Part shown: positions 29,451 through 38,715 of the stretch, piece after piece
Position numbering within the stretch: the first letter of the stretch is position 1
Layout: every line of letters begins with the position of its first letter
Source of the DNA: Pseudomonas sp. S06B 330
Lineage (GTDB): Bacteria; Pseudomonadota; Gammaproteobacteria; Pseudomonadales; Pseudomonadaceae
Direction: 5' to 3'
DNA: 64,000 nucleotides
Assembly (NCBI RefSeq): GCF_002845275.2
Contig: NZ_CP088149.1
Coordinates: forward strand, 5,276,001-5,340,000
Translations under genes and position numbers: made by a program
Notes under the pieces: model-generated
What the model was told of the DNA's origin: nothing
Database searches by the model: none
What the model saw: only the letters and a program-made list of their open reading frames with translations

Positions 29451-30935
29451 TCAATGACCGACTTTGAACGCCTCATCTGCCGCTTCGAAACGCGACACCA
29501 TTGCAGCCGAAGGGCTGCCGGCCTTACTGACGAAGTAGATAGCCAGGGCACCAAACAGGAAGCCCGGGATAATTTCGTACAGACCCCAGATGGAGAAGTG
29601 TTTCCATACCACTACAGTAACCGCACCAACCAGGATGCCAGCCAGCGCACCGTTGCGGGTCATGCCTTTCCACAACACCGAGATCAGTACAACCGGACCG
29701 AAGGCAGCACCGAAACCGGCCCAAGCGTAGCTGACCAGACCCAGAACGCGGTTCTCAGGGTTGGAGGCAATCAGAATGGCGACCACAGCAACCAGCAGCA
29801 CCATGGCGCGACCGACCCAAACCAACTCCAGCTGCGAGGCACCCTTGCGCAGGAAGGTTTTGTAGAAGTCTTCGGTCAGGGCGCTGGAGCACACCAGCAG
29901 CTGGCAGCTCAGGGTACTCATGACCGCCGCGAGAATAGCCGACAGCAGCACACCGGCGATCCATGGGTTGAAGAGGATCTTTGCCAGTTCGATGAACACA
30001 CGCTCATGGTTCTCGGTGACCGGACCTGCAACTTCAGGGTGAGCCGAGAAGTAGGCGATACCGAAGAAGCCCACAGCACAGGTACCGACCAGGCAGAGGA
30101 TCATCCAGGTCATGGAGATACGGCGGGCCTTGGCGATCGACTTGACCGAATCGGCAGCCATGAAACGCGCCAGGATGTGCGGCTGACCGAAGTAGCCCAG
30201 CCCCCAACCCATCAGCGAGATAATGCCGATGAAGGTGGTGCCCTTGAGCATGTCGAAGTTCCCTGCGTCCTTCAGCTCAATGGCAGCAAACGTTGTATCA
30301 AGGCCGCCAGTGGCGATCAGCACGATTACTGGGGTCAGAATCAGGGCAAAGATCATCAGGGTCGCTTGAACAGTATCGGTCCAGCTCACAGCCAGGAAGC
30401 CACCTACGAAGGTGTAGGCAATGGTTGCCGCCGCACCGGCCCACAGGGCGGTTTCGTAGGACATGCCGAAGGTACTTTCAAACAGACGGGCACCGGCAAC
30501 AATGCCGGAGGCGCAATAAATGGTGAAGAACACCAAGATCACAACGGCGGAGATAATCCGCAGCAGCCCGCTTTGGTCTTCGAAGCGGCTGGAGAAGTAA
30601 TCAGGCAAGGTCAAGGCATCGCCGTTGTGCTCAGTCTGCACACGCAGACGGCCGGCAACGAACAGCCAGTTCAAGTAGGCACCGATGATCAGACCGATGG
30701 CGATCCAGCTTTCCGACAGGCCCGACATATAGATGGCACCCGGCAAGCCCATCAGCAGCCAGCCGCTCATGTCCGAGGCACCGGCCGACAGTGCGGTTAC
30801 AACGCTACCGAGGCTACGGCCGCCGAGGATGTAGTCAGACAGGTTGTTGGTGGAGCGATAGGCCATGAAGCCGATCAACACCATTGCCGCGATATAGATC
30901 ACGAATGTGATCAAGGTTGGATTGCTTACACTCAT
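29451..30935 (-). CDS. putP: Sodium/proline symporter PutP
   Basis: A 494-residue SSS-family symporter with about 13 membrane segments. It has the early MSVSNPTLITFVIYIAAMVLIG, LSDYILGGRSLGSVVTALSAGASDMSGWLL (Na+/proline site region) and the GWGLGYFGQPHILARFMA signature. It imports proline with Na+ for catabolism by PutA. The ATG giving MSVSNP follows AGGGCG; an upstream extension lacks support. It is divergent from putA across a 353-base control region carrying PutA-type operator motifs. Confidence 0.96.
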   Translation of the reverse strand: MSVSNPTLITFVIYIAAMVLIGFMAYRSTNNLSDYILGGRSLGSVVTALSAGASDMSGWLLMGLPGAIYMSGLSESWIAIGLIIGAYLNWLFVAGRLRVQTEHNGDALTLPDYFSSRFEDQSGLLRIISAVVILVFFTIYCASGIVAGARLFESTFGMSYETALWAGAAATIAYTFVGGFLAVSWTDTVQATLMIFALILTPVIVLIATGGLDTTFAAIELKDAGNFDMLKGTTFIGIISLMGWGLGYFGQPHILARFMAADSVKSIAKARRISMTWMILCLVGTCAVGFFGIAYFSAHPEVAGPVTENHERVFIELAKILFNPWIAGVLLSAILAAVMSTLSCQLLVCSSALTEDFYKTFLRKGASQLELVWVGRAMVLLVAVVAILIASNPENRVLGLVSYAWAGFGAAFGPVVLISVLWKGMTRNGALAGILVGAVTVVVWKHFSIWGLYEIIPGFLFGALAIYFVSKAGSPSAAMVSRFEAADEAFKVGH

Positions 30936-30982
30936 TGTTGCGCCCTGGCGTTTGTTTTTATGTAGCGACAGCCTCAAGAGAG

Positions 30983-31218
30983 GTTGCACCCAGGCCGCGA
31001 ATCCTATGCAACAACGCAAAGATGGTGCAACCTGTTTTTACAATCCAGTTGCACCTCGTCGGATTTCTTGCGCCGCAGTGGCTTTTTGCTCCTTTTCGGA
31101 GCAAAAACCTCAGCATGCAGAAGAAAATGCACCATAAACAGCCATTTTCCCCGTGGGGTTTTACCCAACGGACGAGCTGCACTCTTTTCCTACTTATTTT
31201 GGGTTGCACTAGGTTGCA
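30983..31218. promoter_or_regulatory. Six GTTGCA motifs: candidate PutA operators
   Basis: GTTGCA or its complement occurs at 30983-30988, 31007-31012, 31026-31031, 31048-31053, 31203-31208 and 31213-31218. E. coli PutA represses putA/putP by binding GTTGCA sites through its N-terminal ribbon-helix-helix domain, which is present in this PutA. The motifs form two groups, one near putP (four) and one near putA (two). The rest of the 30936-31288 gap shows no gene. Confidence 0.75.
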
Positions 31219-31288
31219 CCCGAAATCGCGCACAGCTAATCTTGGCGCCAGCTTAAGCCACAGCCTGTGGCAATAATGAGGATAAGAA

Positions 31289-34200
31289 ATGGCGACGACC
31301 ACCCTTGGGGTCAAACTCGACGACCCTACCCGTGAGCGACTCAAAGCAGCTGCGCAGTCTATTGACCGCACGCCGCATTGGTTGATCAAGCAAGCGATCT
31401 TCAATTACCTGGAGAAGCTCGAGGGTGGCGCCACCCTGACCGAACTCAGCGGTCAGACCAACCATAACGGCGACGATGCCGGCGAAATCCAGAGTGACCA
31501 CGCCCACCAGTGCTTCCTCGAGTTTGCCGAAAGCATCCTGCCGCAGTCGGTACTGCGCTCGGCGATCACCGCCGCGTACCGCCGCCCTGAGCCAGAAGTT
31601 GTACCTATGCTGCTGGAGCAGGCACGCTTGCCTGCCGCCATGGCCGAGGCCACCAACAAGCTGGCCGCCGGCATTGCCGAAAAGCTGCGCAACCAGAAGA
31701 GCGCTGGCGGCCGCGCCGGTATCGTTCAGGGCCTGCTGCAGGAATTCTCCCTGTCGTCCCAGGAAGGCGTGGCCCTGATGTGCCTGGCCGAAGCACTGCT
31801 GCGTATCCCCGACAAAGGCACCCGTGATGCGCTGATCCGCGACAAGATCAGTACCGGCAACTGGCAACCACACCTGGGCAACAGCCCCTCGCTGTTCGTC
31901 AACGCTGCAACCTGGGGCCTGCTACTGACCGGCAAACTGGTCTCGACCCACAATGAATCTGGCCTGACCTCTTCGCTCAGCCGCATCATTGGCAAAAGCG
32001 GCGAGCCGATGATTCGCAAGGGCGTCGACATGGCCATGCGCCTGATGGGCGAGCAATTCGTCACCGGCGAGACCATTGCCGAAGCCCTGGCCAACGCCAG
32101 CAAGTTCGAAGCCAAGGGCTTCCGCTACTCCTACGACATGCTCGGCGAAGCCGCACTGACCGAGCACGACGCGCAAAAATACCTGGCCTCCTACGAGCAG
32201 GCGATCCACTCGATCGGTAAAGCTTCCCATGGCCGTGGTATCTATGAAGGCCCGGGCATCTCGATCAAGCTCTCGGCCCTGCACCCGCGCTACAGCCGTG
32301 CCCAGTACGAGCGCGTGATGGAAGAGCTGTACCCACGCCTGCTGTCGCTGACCCTGCTGGCCAAGCAATACGACATCGGCCTGAACATCGACGCCGAAGA
32401 GGCCGACCGCCTCGAGCTGTCGCTGGACCTGCTTGAGCGCCTGTGCTTCGAACCACAACTGACCGGCTGGAACGGCATCGGTTTCGTGATTCAGGCTTAC
32501 CAGAAGCGCTGCCCGTACGTAATCGACTACGTCATCGATCTGGCCCGCCGCAGCCGCCATCGCCTGATGATCCGTCTGGTAAAAGGCGCCTACTGGGACA
32601 GCGAGATCAAGCGCGCCCAGGTCGAAGGTCTGGAAGGCTATCCGGTTTATACCCGCAAGGTGTACACCGACGTGTCCTACATCGCTTGCGCCCGCAAGTT
32701 GCTGTCGGTGCCGGAAGTCATCTACCCGCAATTCGCCACCCACAACGCTCACACTCTGTCGGCCATTTACCATATCGCCGGTCAGAACTACTACCCAGGC
32801 CAGTACGAGTTCCAGTGCCTGCATGGTATGGGTGAGCCACTGTACGAACAGGTTGTCGGCAAGGTTGCCGATGGCAAGCTGAACCGTCCGTGCCGCGTGT
32901 ACGCACCCGTCGGCACCCACGAAACGCTGCTGGCCTACCTGGTTCGCCGCCTGCTGGAAAACGGCGCCAACACCTCGTTCGTCAACCGCATCGCCGACCA
33001 GTCGATCTCGATCCAGGAACTCGTTGCTGACCCGGTTGCGACCATCGAGCAAATGGCTACCCAGGAAGGCAATTTCGGCCTGCCGCACCCGCGCATCCCA
33101 CTGCCGCGCGACCTGTACGGTACCGAGCGGGCCAACTCCGCGGGTATCGACATGGCCAACGAACACCGCCTGGCGTCGCTGTCCTGCGCCCTGCTAGCCA
33201 CTGCCCATAACGACTGGAAAGCCGCGCCGATGCTCGGTTGCGCTTCCAGCAATGAAGTAGCAGCGCCGGTACTCAACCCGTCCGATCACCGTGACGTGGT
33301 CGGCCATGTACAAGAAGCTACCGTTGCCGACGTCGACAACGCTATCCAGTGCGCCCTCAACGCAGCACCGATCTGGCAGGCCACCCCGCCCGCCGAGCGT
33401 GCAGCCATCCTCGAGCGCGCCGCAGACCTGATGGAAGCCGAGATCCAGCCGCTGATGGGTCTGCTCGCCCGTGAAGCTGGCAAGACCTTTGCCAACGCCA
33501 TCGCCGAAGTTCGTGAGGCAGTCGACTTCCTGCGCTACTACGCCGTACAAGCACGCAACGATTTCAGCAACGATGCCCACCGCCCATTGGGCCCAGTGGT
33601 CTGCATCAGCCCGTGGAACTTCCCGCTGGCAATCTTCAGCGGTCAGGTTGCGGCTGCTTTGGCTGCCGGTAACCCAGTGCTGGCCAAGCCTGCCGAGCAA
33701 ACCCCGCTGGTCGCCGCCCAGGCCGTGCGCCTGCTGCTGGAAGCCGGTATCCCGGAAGGCGTAGTGCAACTGCTACCGGGCCGCGGTGAGACGGTCGGCG
33801 CTCGTCTGGTCGGTGACGACCGGGTCAAAGGCGTGATGTTCACCGGCTCCACTGAAGTCGCTCGCCTGCTGCAACGCAACATCGCCGGTCGCCTGGATGC
33901 CCAGGGCCGCCCGATCCCGCTGATCGCCGAAACCGGCGGCCAGAACGCGATGATCGTCGACTCCTCGGCGCTCACCGAACAAGTGGTCATCGACGTTGTG
34001 TCCTCGGCCTTTGACAGCGCCGGTCAACGCTGCTCGGCACTGCGCGTACTGTGCCTGCAAGAAGACTCCGCCGACCGCGTGATCGAAATGCTCAAGGGCG
34101 CCATGGCTGAAAGCCGCCTGGGTAACCCAGAGCGCCTGTCCGTGGACATCGGCCCAGTGATCGACGCCGAAGCCAAGGCGGGTATCGAGAAGCACATCCA

Positions 34201-35242
34201 GGGCATGCGCGATAAAGGTCGCTCGGTCTACCAGATGGCCATTGCCGAAGGTGAAGAGCTCAAGCGTGGCACCTTCGTCATGCCGACCCTGATCGAGCTG
34301 GAAAGCTTCGACGAGCTGCAACGCGAGATCTTTGGCCCAGTTCTGCACGTGGTGCGCTACAACCGCAAAGACCTCGACCAACTGATCGAGCAGATCAACG
34401 CCTCCGGTTACGGCCTGACCCTGGGTGTACACACCCGGATCGACGAAACCATTGCCAAGGTCATCGACAACGTCAACGCCGGTAACGTCTACGTCAACCG
34501 CAACATCGTCGGTGCCGTGGTCGGCGTCCAGCCGTTCGGTGGTGAAGGCCTGTCCGGTACTGGCCCGAAAGCCGGTGGCCCGCTGTACCTGTACCGCCTG
34601 CTATCGACCCGTCCAGCCGATGCCATTGAGCAATCGTTCCAGCGCACTGACGGTGACAACGCTCCGGACACCCGTCTGCGCGAAGAGCTGAGCAAGCCAC
34701 TGCAAGCATTCAAGGCCTGGGCTGCGAGCAACAAGCTGAACGATCTGGTCAGCCTGTGCGAACAGTTCGCCCAACAGTCGCAAAGCGGTATCAGCCGCCT
34801 GCTGGTCGGCCCGACCGGTGAGCGCAACAGCTACACCATCCTGCCGCGTGAGCACGTGCTGTGCCTGGCCGAGGTCGAAGCTGACCTGCTGACCCAACTG
34901 GCTGCGGTACTGGCCGTGGGCAGCTCGGCAGTATGGCCGGAAGGCGAATTGAGCAAGACCCTGCGCAACCGTCTGCCAAAAGAAGTACAGGCACGCATCA
35001 AGCTGGTCGGTGACTGGACCCAGGATGAGGTGGTGTTCGACGCCGTTCTGCATCATGGCCACTCCGACCAACTGCGCGCTGTCTGTGAGCAGGTGGCCAA
35101 ACGCGCCGGCGCCATCGTTGGCGTCCACGGCCTGTCGTCGGGTGAAACCTCAATCGCCCTGGAGCGCTTGGTTATCGAGCGTGCGTTGAGCGTCAACACT
35201 GCTGCTGCCGGTGGTAACGCAAGCTTGATGACAATCGGCTGA
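31289..35242 (+). CDS. putA: Trifunctional proline utilisation protein PutA
   Basis: A 1317-residue protein with repressor, proline dehydrogenase and P5C dehydrogenase functions, converting proline to glutamate. In order: a ribbon-helix-helix DNA-binding domain (1 to about 46: TTLGVKLDDPTRERLKAAA), an FAD-binding PRODH barrel with GPGISIKLSALHPRYSRAQ and MIRLVKGAYWDSEIKRAQ, then an aldehyde dehydrogenase domain with ISPWNFPLAIF and catalytic Cys915 in SAGQRCSALRVL, and a C-terminal ALDH-like domain. Length is close to E. coli PutA (1320). In the absence of proline it likely represses itself and putP through the GTTGCA sites. Confidence 0.97.
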   Translation: MATTTLGVKLDDPTRERLKAAAQSIDRTPHWLIKQAIFNYLEKLEGGATLTELSGQTNHNGDDAGEIQSDHAHQCFLEFAESILPQSVLRSAITAAYRRPEPEVVPMLLEQARLPAAMAEATNKLAAGIAEKLRNQKSAGGRAGIVQGLLQEFSLSSQEGVALMCLAEALLRIPDKGTRDALIRDKISTGNWQPHLGNSPSLFVNAATWGLLLTGKLVSTHNESGLTSSLSRIIGKSGEPMIRKGVDMAMRLMGEQFVTGETIAEALANASKFEAKGFRYSYDMLGEAALTEHDAQKYLASYEQAIHSIGKASHGRGIYEGPGISIKLSALHPRYSRAQYERVMEELYPRLLSLTLLAKQYDIGLNIDAEEADRLELSLDLLERLCFEPQLTGWNGIGFVIQAYQKRCPYVIDYVIDLARRSRHRLMIRLVKGAYWDSEIKRAQVEGLEGYPVYTRKVYTDVSYIACARKLLSVPEVIYPQFATHNAHTLSAIYHIAGQNYYPGQYEFQCLHGMGEPLYEQVVGKVADGKLNRPCRVYAPVGTHETLLAYLVRRLLENGANTSFVNRIADQSISIQELVADPVATIEQMATQEGNFGLPHPRIPLPRDLYGTERANSAGIDMANEHRLASLSCALLATAHNDWKAAPMLGCASSNEVAAPVLNPSDHRDVVGHVQEATVADVDNAIQCALNAAPIWQATPPAERAAILERAADLMEAEIQPLMGLLAREAGKTFANAIAEVREAVDFLRYYAVQARNDFSNDAHRPLGPVVCISPWNFPLAIFSGQVAAALAAGNPVLAKPAEQTPLVAAQAVRLLLEAGIPEGVVQLLPGRGETVGARLVGDDRVKGVMFTGSTEVARLLQRNIAGRLDAQGRPIPLIAETGGQNAMIVDSSALTEQVVIDVVSSAFDSAGQRCSALRVLCLQEDSADRVIEMLKGAMAESRLGNPERLSVDIGPVIDAEAKAGIEKHIQGMRDKGRSVYQMAIAEGEELKRGTFVMPTLIELESFDELQREIFGPVLHVVRYNRKDLDQLIEQINASGYGLTLGVHTRIDETIAKVIDNVNAGNVYVNRNIVGAVVGVQPFGGEGLSGTGPKAGGPLYLYRLLSTRPADAIEQSFQRTDGDNAPDTRLREELSKPLQAFKAWAASNKLNDLVSLCEQFAQQSQSGISRLLVGPTGERNSYTILPREHVLCLAEVEADLLTQLAAVLAVGSSAVWPEGELSKTLRNRLPKEVQARIKLVGDWTQDEVVFDAVLHHGHSDQLRAVCEQVAKRAGAIVGVHGLSSGETSIALERLVIERALSVNTAAAGGNASLMTIG

Positions 35243-35257
35243 TAGACCAGGCAACCC

Positions 35258-35330
35258 CATCGCCGGCAAGGCCGACTCCCACAGGAATCAAGACAGTCTT
35301 GATTAGTGTGGGAGCCGGCCTTGCCGACGA
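35258..35330. repeat. REP pair after putA
   Basis: CATCGCCGGCAAGGCCGACT and the facing GGAGCCGGCCTTGCCGACGA form a REP pair. The loop itself holds a palindrome AATCAAGACAGTCTTGATT, so the whole could fold as a long hairpin and end the putA transcript. Confidence 0.82.
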
Positions 35331-35437
35331 AGAGGTCCTGGCAGTCAGCGCAGTCGGCATATCACCCCCATCTATGGTGCTAGGCACCCTCCCTTCCCCC
35401 TCCTAGACTCGACGCATCCCCAGACAGGAATGCCGTC

Positions 35438-37240
35438 ATGTCCGAGACCCTGCTCAGCGCCCGCAACCTGGCCTTCGAACTCTATGAAGTGCTCGACGCC
35501 GAGTCCCTTACCCAACGCCCTCGCTTCGCCGAACACACCCGTGAGACCTTCGATGCCGCGCTGAACACTGCGCGCACGATTGCCGAAAAGTATTTCGCGC
35601 CGCACAACCGCAAGGGCGACGAACAGGAACCGCGCTATGAAAATGGCGAAGCGGTGTTAATCCCCGAGGTCAAACCCGCCGTCGATGCCTTTCTAGAGGC
35701 CGGCTTTCTCAACGCCAGCCGCGACTTCGAAGCTGGCGGCATGCAATTGCCGACCCTGCTTTCGCAAGCATGCTTTGCTCACTTCCAGGCCGCCAACGCC
35801 GGGACTACCGCCTACCCGTTCCTGACCATGGGCGCGGCCAACCTGATCGAGAGCTTCGGCACTGACGAGCAGAAGCGCCTGTTTCTGCAGCCGATGATCG
35901 AAGGCCGCTTCTTCGGCACCATGGCCCTGACCGAGCCCCATGCTGGCTCGTCGCTGGCCGACATTCGCACCCGCGCCGAGCCCACCGGTGATGGTAGCTA
36001 TCGCCTGCGTGGCAACAAGATCTTCATTTCCGGTGGCGACCACCCACTGTCAGAAAATATCGTGCATATGGTCTTGGCCAAGCTGCCTGATGCGCCAGCT
36101 GGGGTGAAAGGCATTTCGCTGTTTATCGTGCCCAAGTACCTGGTCAATGCCGATGGCAGCCTGGGCCCACGCAACGACGTGTTACTGGCCGGGCTGTTCC
36201 ACAAGATGGGCTGGCGCGGCACCACCTCCACAGCGCTGAACTTCGGCGACAATGGGCAATGTGTCGGTTATCTGGTGGGCAAGCCGCATCAGGGTCTGGC
36301 CTGCATGTTCCAGATGATGAATGAGGCGCGCATCGGCGTCGGCATGGGTGCGGTGATGCTCGGCTATGCCGGTTATCTGTACTCACTTGAGTATGCGCGC
36401 CAGCGACCACAAGGGCGCCTGCCGGATAACAAGGATCCGGCCACCGCAGCTGTGCCAATCATCAGCCACACCGATGTAAAGCGCATGCTGCTGACCCAGA
36501 AAGCCTATGTCGAAGGCGCCTTCGACCTAGGCTTGTATGCAGCACGGTTGTTCGATGACAGCCAAAGTGGCGAAACCGAGGCTCACCGCCAGCAGGCACA
36601 TGAGCTGCTCGACCTGCTCACCCCAATCGTCAAATCCTGGCCTTCGGAGTTCTGCCTCAAGGCCAACGAGCTGGCCATCCAGATTCTCGGTGGTCACGGC
36701 TACACGCGCGAGTACCCGGTCGAGCAGTACTACCGCGACAACCGCTTGAACCCAATCCACGAAGGCACCCACGGCATCCAGTCGCTCGACCTACTGGGTC
36801 GCAAGCTGGCGCAGAACGGCGGCGCCGGGCTCAAACAATTGGTACGTCTGATCGCAGGCACCTGCGAGCGCGCCAGTGGCTACCCCAACCTTGATCATTT
36901 GCGCATGCCACTTGAGCAATTGCAGGTGCGCCTGCAGAGCGTAACCCTTAGCCTGCTCGGCGATCTGGCCCAAGGTCAGGTCAGCATCGCTCTGGCCAAC
37001 TCAGCGCTGTACCTCAAGGCCTTCGGTCACTGCGTCATCGGCTGGCGCTGGCTGGAACAGGCGATTCATGCTGAACAGGGCCTGGCCCGGGGCATTCCCG
37101 CCGACCACGACTTCTACCAAGGCAAGTTGCAGACGGCACGTTATTTCCTGACCTGGGAAGTGCCGGGCTGCCATAATGAGCTGGCCTTGCTCGAGGCCCG
37201 TGACGACACCTGCCTGAGCATGCGCGACGGGTGGTTCTGA
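35438..37240 (+). CDS. Acyl-CoA dehydrogenase (large, ~600-residue type)
   Basis: A 600-residue FAD-dependent acyl-CoA dehydrogenase. Visible: the first family signature AlTEPHAGSSLADI near residue 165, GNKIFISGG, the middle-domain MGWRGTTSTALNFGD, the C-terminal QILGGHGYTREYPVEQYYRDNRLNPIHEGTHGIQ and an extra C-terminal domain typical of the 600-residue DmdC-like subgroup. These act in fatty-acid or methylthiopropionyl-CoA-type oxidation; the substrate here is not known. It is followed after 32 bases by the TldD-like gene, so the three genes probably form one operon. Confidence 0.88.
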   Translation: MSETLLSARNLAFELYEVLDAESLTQRPRFAEHTRETFDAALNTARTIAEKYFAPHNRKGDEQEPRYENGEAVLIPEVKPAVDAFLEAGFLNASRDFEAGGMQLPTLLSQACFAHFQAANAGTTAYPFLTMGAANLIESFGTDEQKRLFLQPMIEGRFFGTMALTEPHAGSSLADIRTRAEPTGDGSYRLRGNKIFISGGDHPLSENIVHMVLAKLPDAPAGVKGISLFIVPKYLVNADGSLGPRNDVLLAGLFHKMGWRGTTSTALNFGDNGQCVGYLVGKPHQGLACMFQMMNEARIGVGMGAVMLGYAGYLYSLEYARQRPQGRLPDNKDPATAAVPIISHTDVKRMLLTQKAYVEGAFDLGLYAARLFDDSQSGETEAHRQQAHELLDLLTPIVKSWPSEFCLKANELAIQILGGHGYTREYPVEQYYRDNRLNPIHEGTHGIQSLDLLGRKLAQNGGAGLKQLVRLIAGTCERASGYPNLDHLRMPLEQLQVRLQSVTLSLLGDLAQGQVSIALANSALYLKAFGHCVIGWRWLEQAIHAEQGLARGIPADHDFYQGKLQTARYFLTWEVPGCHNELALLEARDDTCLSMRDGWF

Positions 37241-37272
37241 GGGGGAACCACCGTACTCACGGAGGTTCTTGC

Positions 37273-38715
37273 ATGTTTGAGATGAGCGCATTGCTGCGCC
37301 AGCGCTTTGCCGCCCTGCGCAGCGATGCCGAATTTTTCTCCCTGCGCTATGTGCAGCAGTCCCAGCAGCAGCTTTCAGTGCGCAAGAACGTCGCCGAGCC
37401 GCCGTTTTTCTACCGTGACGAAGGCGTAATGCTGACCGTCCGGCTCAAAGGTGTTGAGGCCTATGCTGCCACTGCCGATTTGTCTCAGGCAGGCCTGCAA
37501 CGCGCCCTGGAGCAGGCGCAGCTGCTGGCTGCGCAGATTGGCGCACAGGCATTGCTTGACCTCAGCGAGCAGCCCGTAGCCACGGGGCGCAGCGACTATT
37601 ACTCGCCCAACCTCGAACAGCCCTTCCCGCCCCTGGCCGACTGCTATGCCTTGCTCGCCCGTGAGTCGGCCAGCGTGCCCGCCGACAGCCGTCTAGTGAA
37701 CTGGCAGGCAAGCCTTGGCATCAGCGACGTCGAACAGATCTACTTGAACACTGCCGGGGCCGAGCTGCGCCAAGCCCAACGTTTTGTCTATCCCGGCTTC
37801 GGCGTTACCGCGTTCGATGGCCAGGACAGTCAGAGCCGCACCCTGGGTCGGGACAACTTCGGTCAGCAAGGCGGCCTGGATGTTATCGAGCGCTGCGGCC
37901 TGATTGGCGCTGGCGTCAAGGTCGCTGACCAGGCCCTGCAATTGCTCCTGGCAGCCAATACCCCCAGCGGGGTCCGCGACCTGCTGCTGATGCCCGACCA
38001 GATGATGCTGCAGATTCACGAATCCATCGGCCATCCATTGGAGATGGATCGAATTCTCGGCGATGAGCGCAACTACGCCGGCACCAGCTTCGTCAAAGCC
38101 AGTGATTTCGGCACCCTGCAATACGGCTCGAAATTGCTCAACGTGACCTTCGACCCGAGCATTGGCGAAGAGCTGGCCAGCTACAGCCATGACGACGATG
38201 GCAGCGCCGCCGACAAGCAGTTCCTGATCCGCGATGGCTTGCTGCTGCGCCCCCTCGGCGGCGCCCTGTCGCAGTTCCGTTCGGGCCTGGACGGTGTTGC
38301 CAATAGCCGCGCCTGCGGTTGGAACCGCGCACCAATCGATCGAATGGCCAACCTAAATATCGAGCCCGGCGACAAAAGTCTGGAGCAACTGATTGCCGGT
38401 ATCGAACACGGTATCCTGATGCGCACCAACCGCTCCTGGTCCATCGATGATGCGCGCAACAAGTTCCAGTTCGGCTGCGAATGGGGCCAGTTGATCGAAA
38501 ACGGTGAGCTCAAGGCGGTAGTGAAGAACCCCAACTACCGGGGGATATCCGCACAGTTCTGGGGCAACCTCAGTGCTGTTGGCGACGCCAGCACTTTCCA
38601 GGTGCTGGGCACGCCCAATTGCGGCAAGGGCGAGCCAAACCAGGTGGTTAGGGTCGGGCACGCTTCACCGGCCTGCGTGTTCAGCCAGATCGACGTATTC
38701 GGAGGAGACGCCTGA
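37273..38715 (+). CDS. TldD-like metalloprotease subunit
   Basis: A 480-residue TldD/PmbA-family protein. The zinc-protease motif HESIGH (in LQIHESIGHPLEMDRI, near residue 253) is intact, as is the later GASR-like DGVANSRACGWNRAP stretch. Canonical TldD/TldE form a heteromeric protease that trims peptides such as microcin B17 precursor and degrades CcdA. The ATG follows GGAGG. The stop overlaps the start of the TldE-like partner (TGATG). Pseudomonads carry a separate canonical tldD/pmbA, so this is probably a second pair with its own substrate. Confidence 0.85.
   Translation: MFEMSALLRQRFAALRSDAEFFSLRYVQQSQQQLSVRKNVAEPPFFYRDEGVMLTVRLKGVEAYAATADLSQAGLQRALEQAQLLAAQIGAQALLDLSEQPVATGRSDYYSPNLEQPFPPLADCYALLARESASVPADSRLVNWQASLGISDVEQIYLNTAGAELRQAQRFVYPGFGVTAFDGQDSQSRTLGRDNFGQQGGLDVIERCGLIGAGVKVADQALQLLLAANTPSGVRDLLLMPDQMMLQIHESIGHPLEMDRILGDERNYAGTSFVKASDFGTLQYGSKLLNVTFDPSIGEELASYSHDDDGSAADKQFLIRDGLLLRPLGGALSQFRSGLDGVANSRACGWNRAPIDRMANLNIEPGDKSLEQLIAGIEHGILMRTNRSWSIDDARNKFQFGCEWGQLIENGELKAVVKNPNYRGISAQFWGNLSAVGDASTFQVLGTPNCGKGEPNQVVRVGHASPACVFSQIDVFGGDA

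Noticed and set aside
29454..30965. Plus-strand open frame of about 500 codons opposite putP
   Set aside because: Composition is Gln/His/Gly-rich as expected from the complement of a membrane-protein gene; no supporting feature.
31922..33166. Minus-strand open frame of about 410 codons inside putA
   Set aside because: Shadow frame; the putA sense strand is fully explained by conserved domains.
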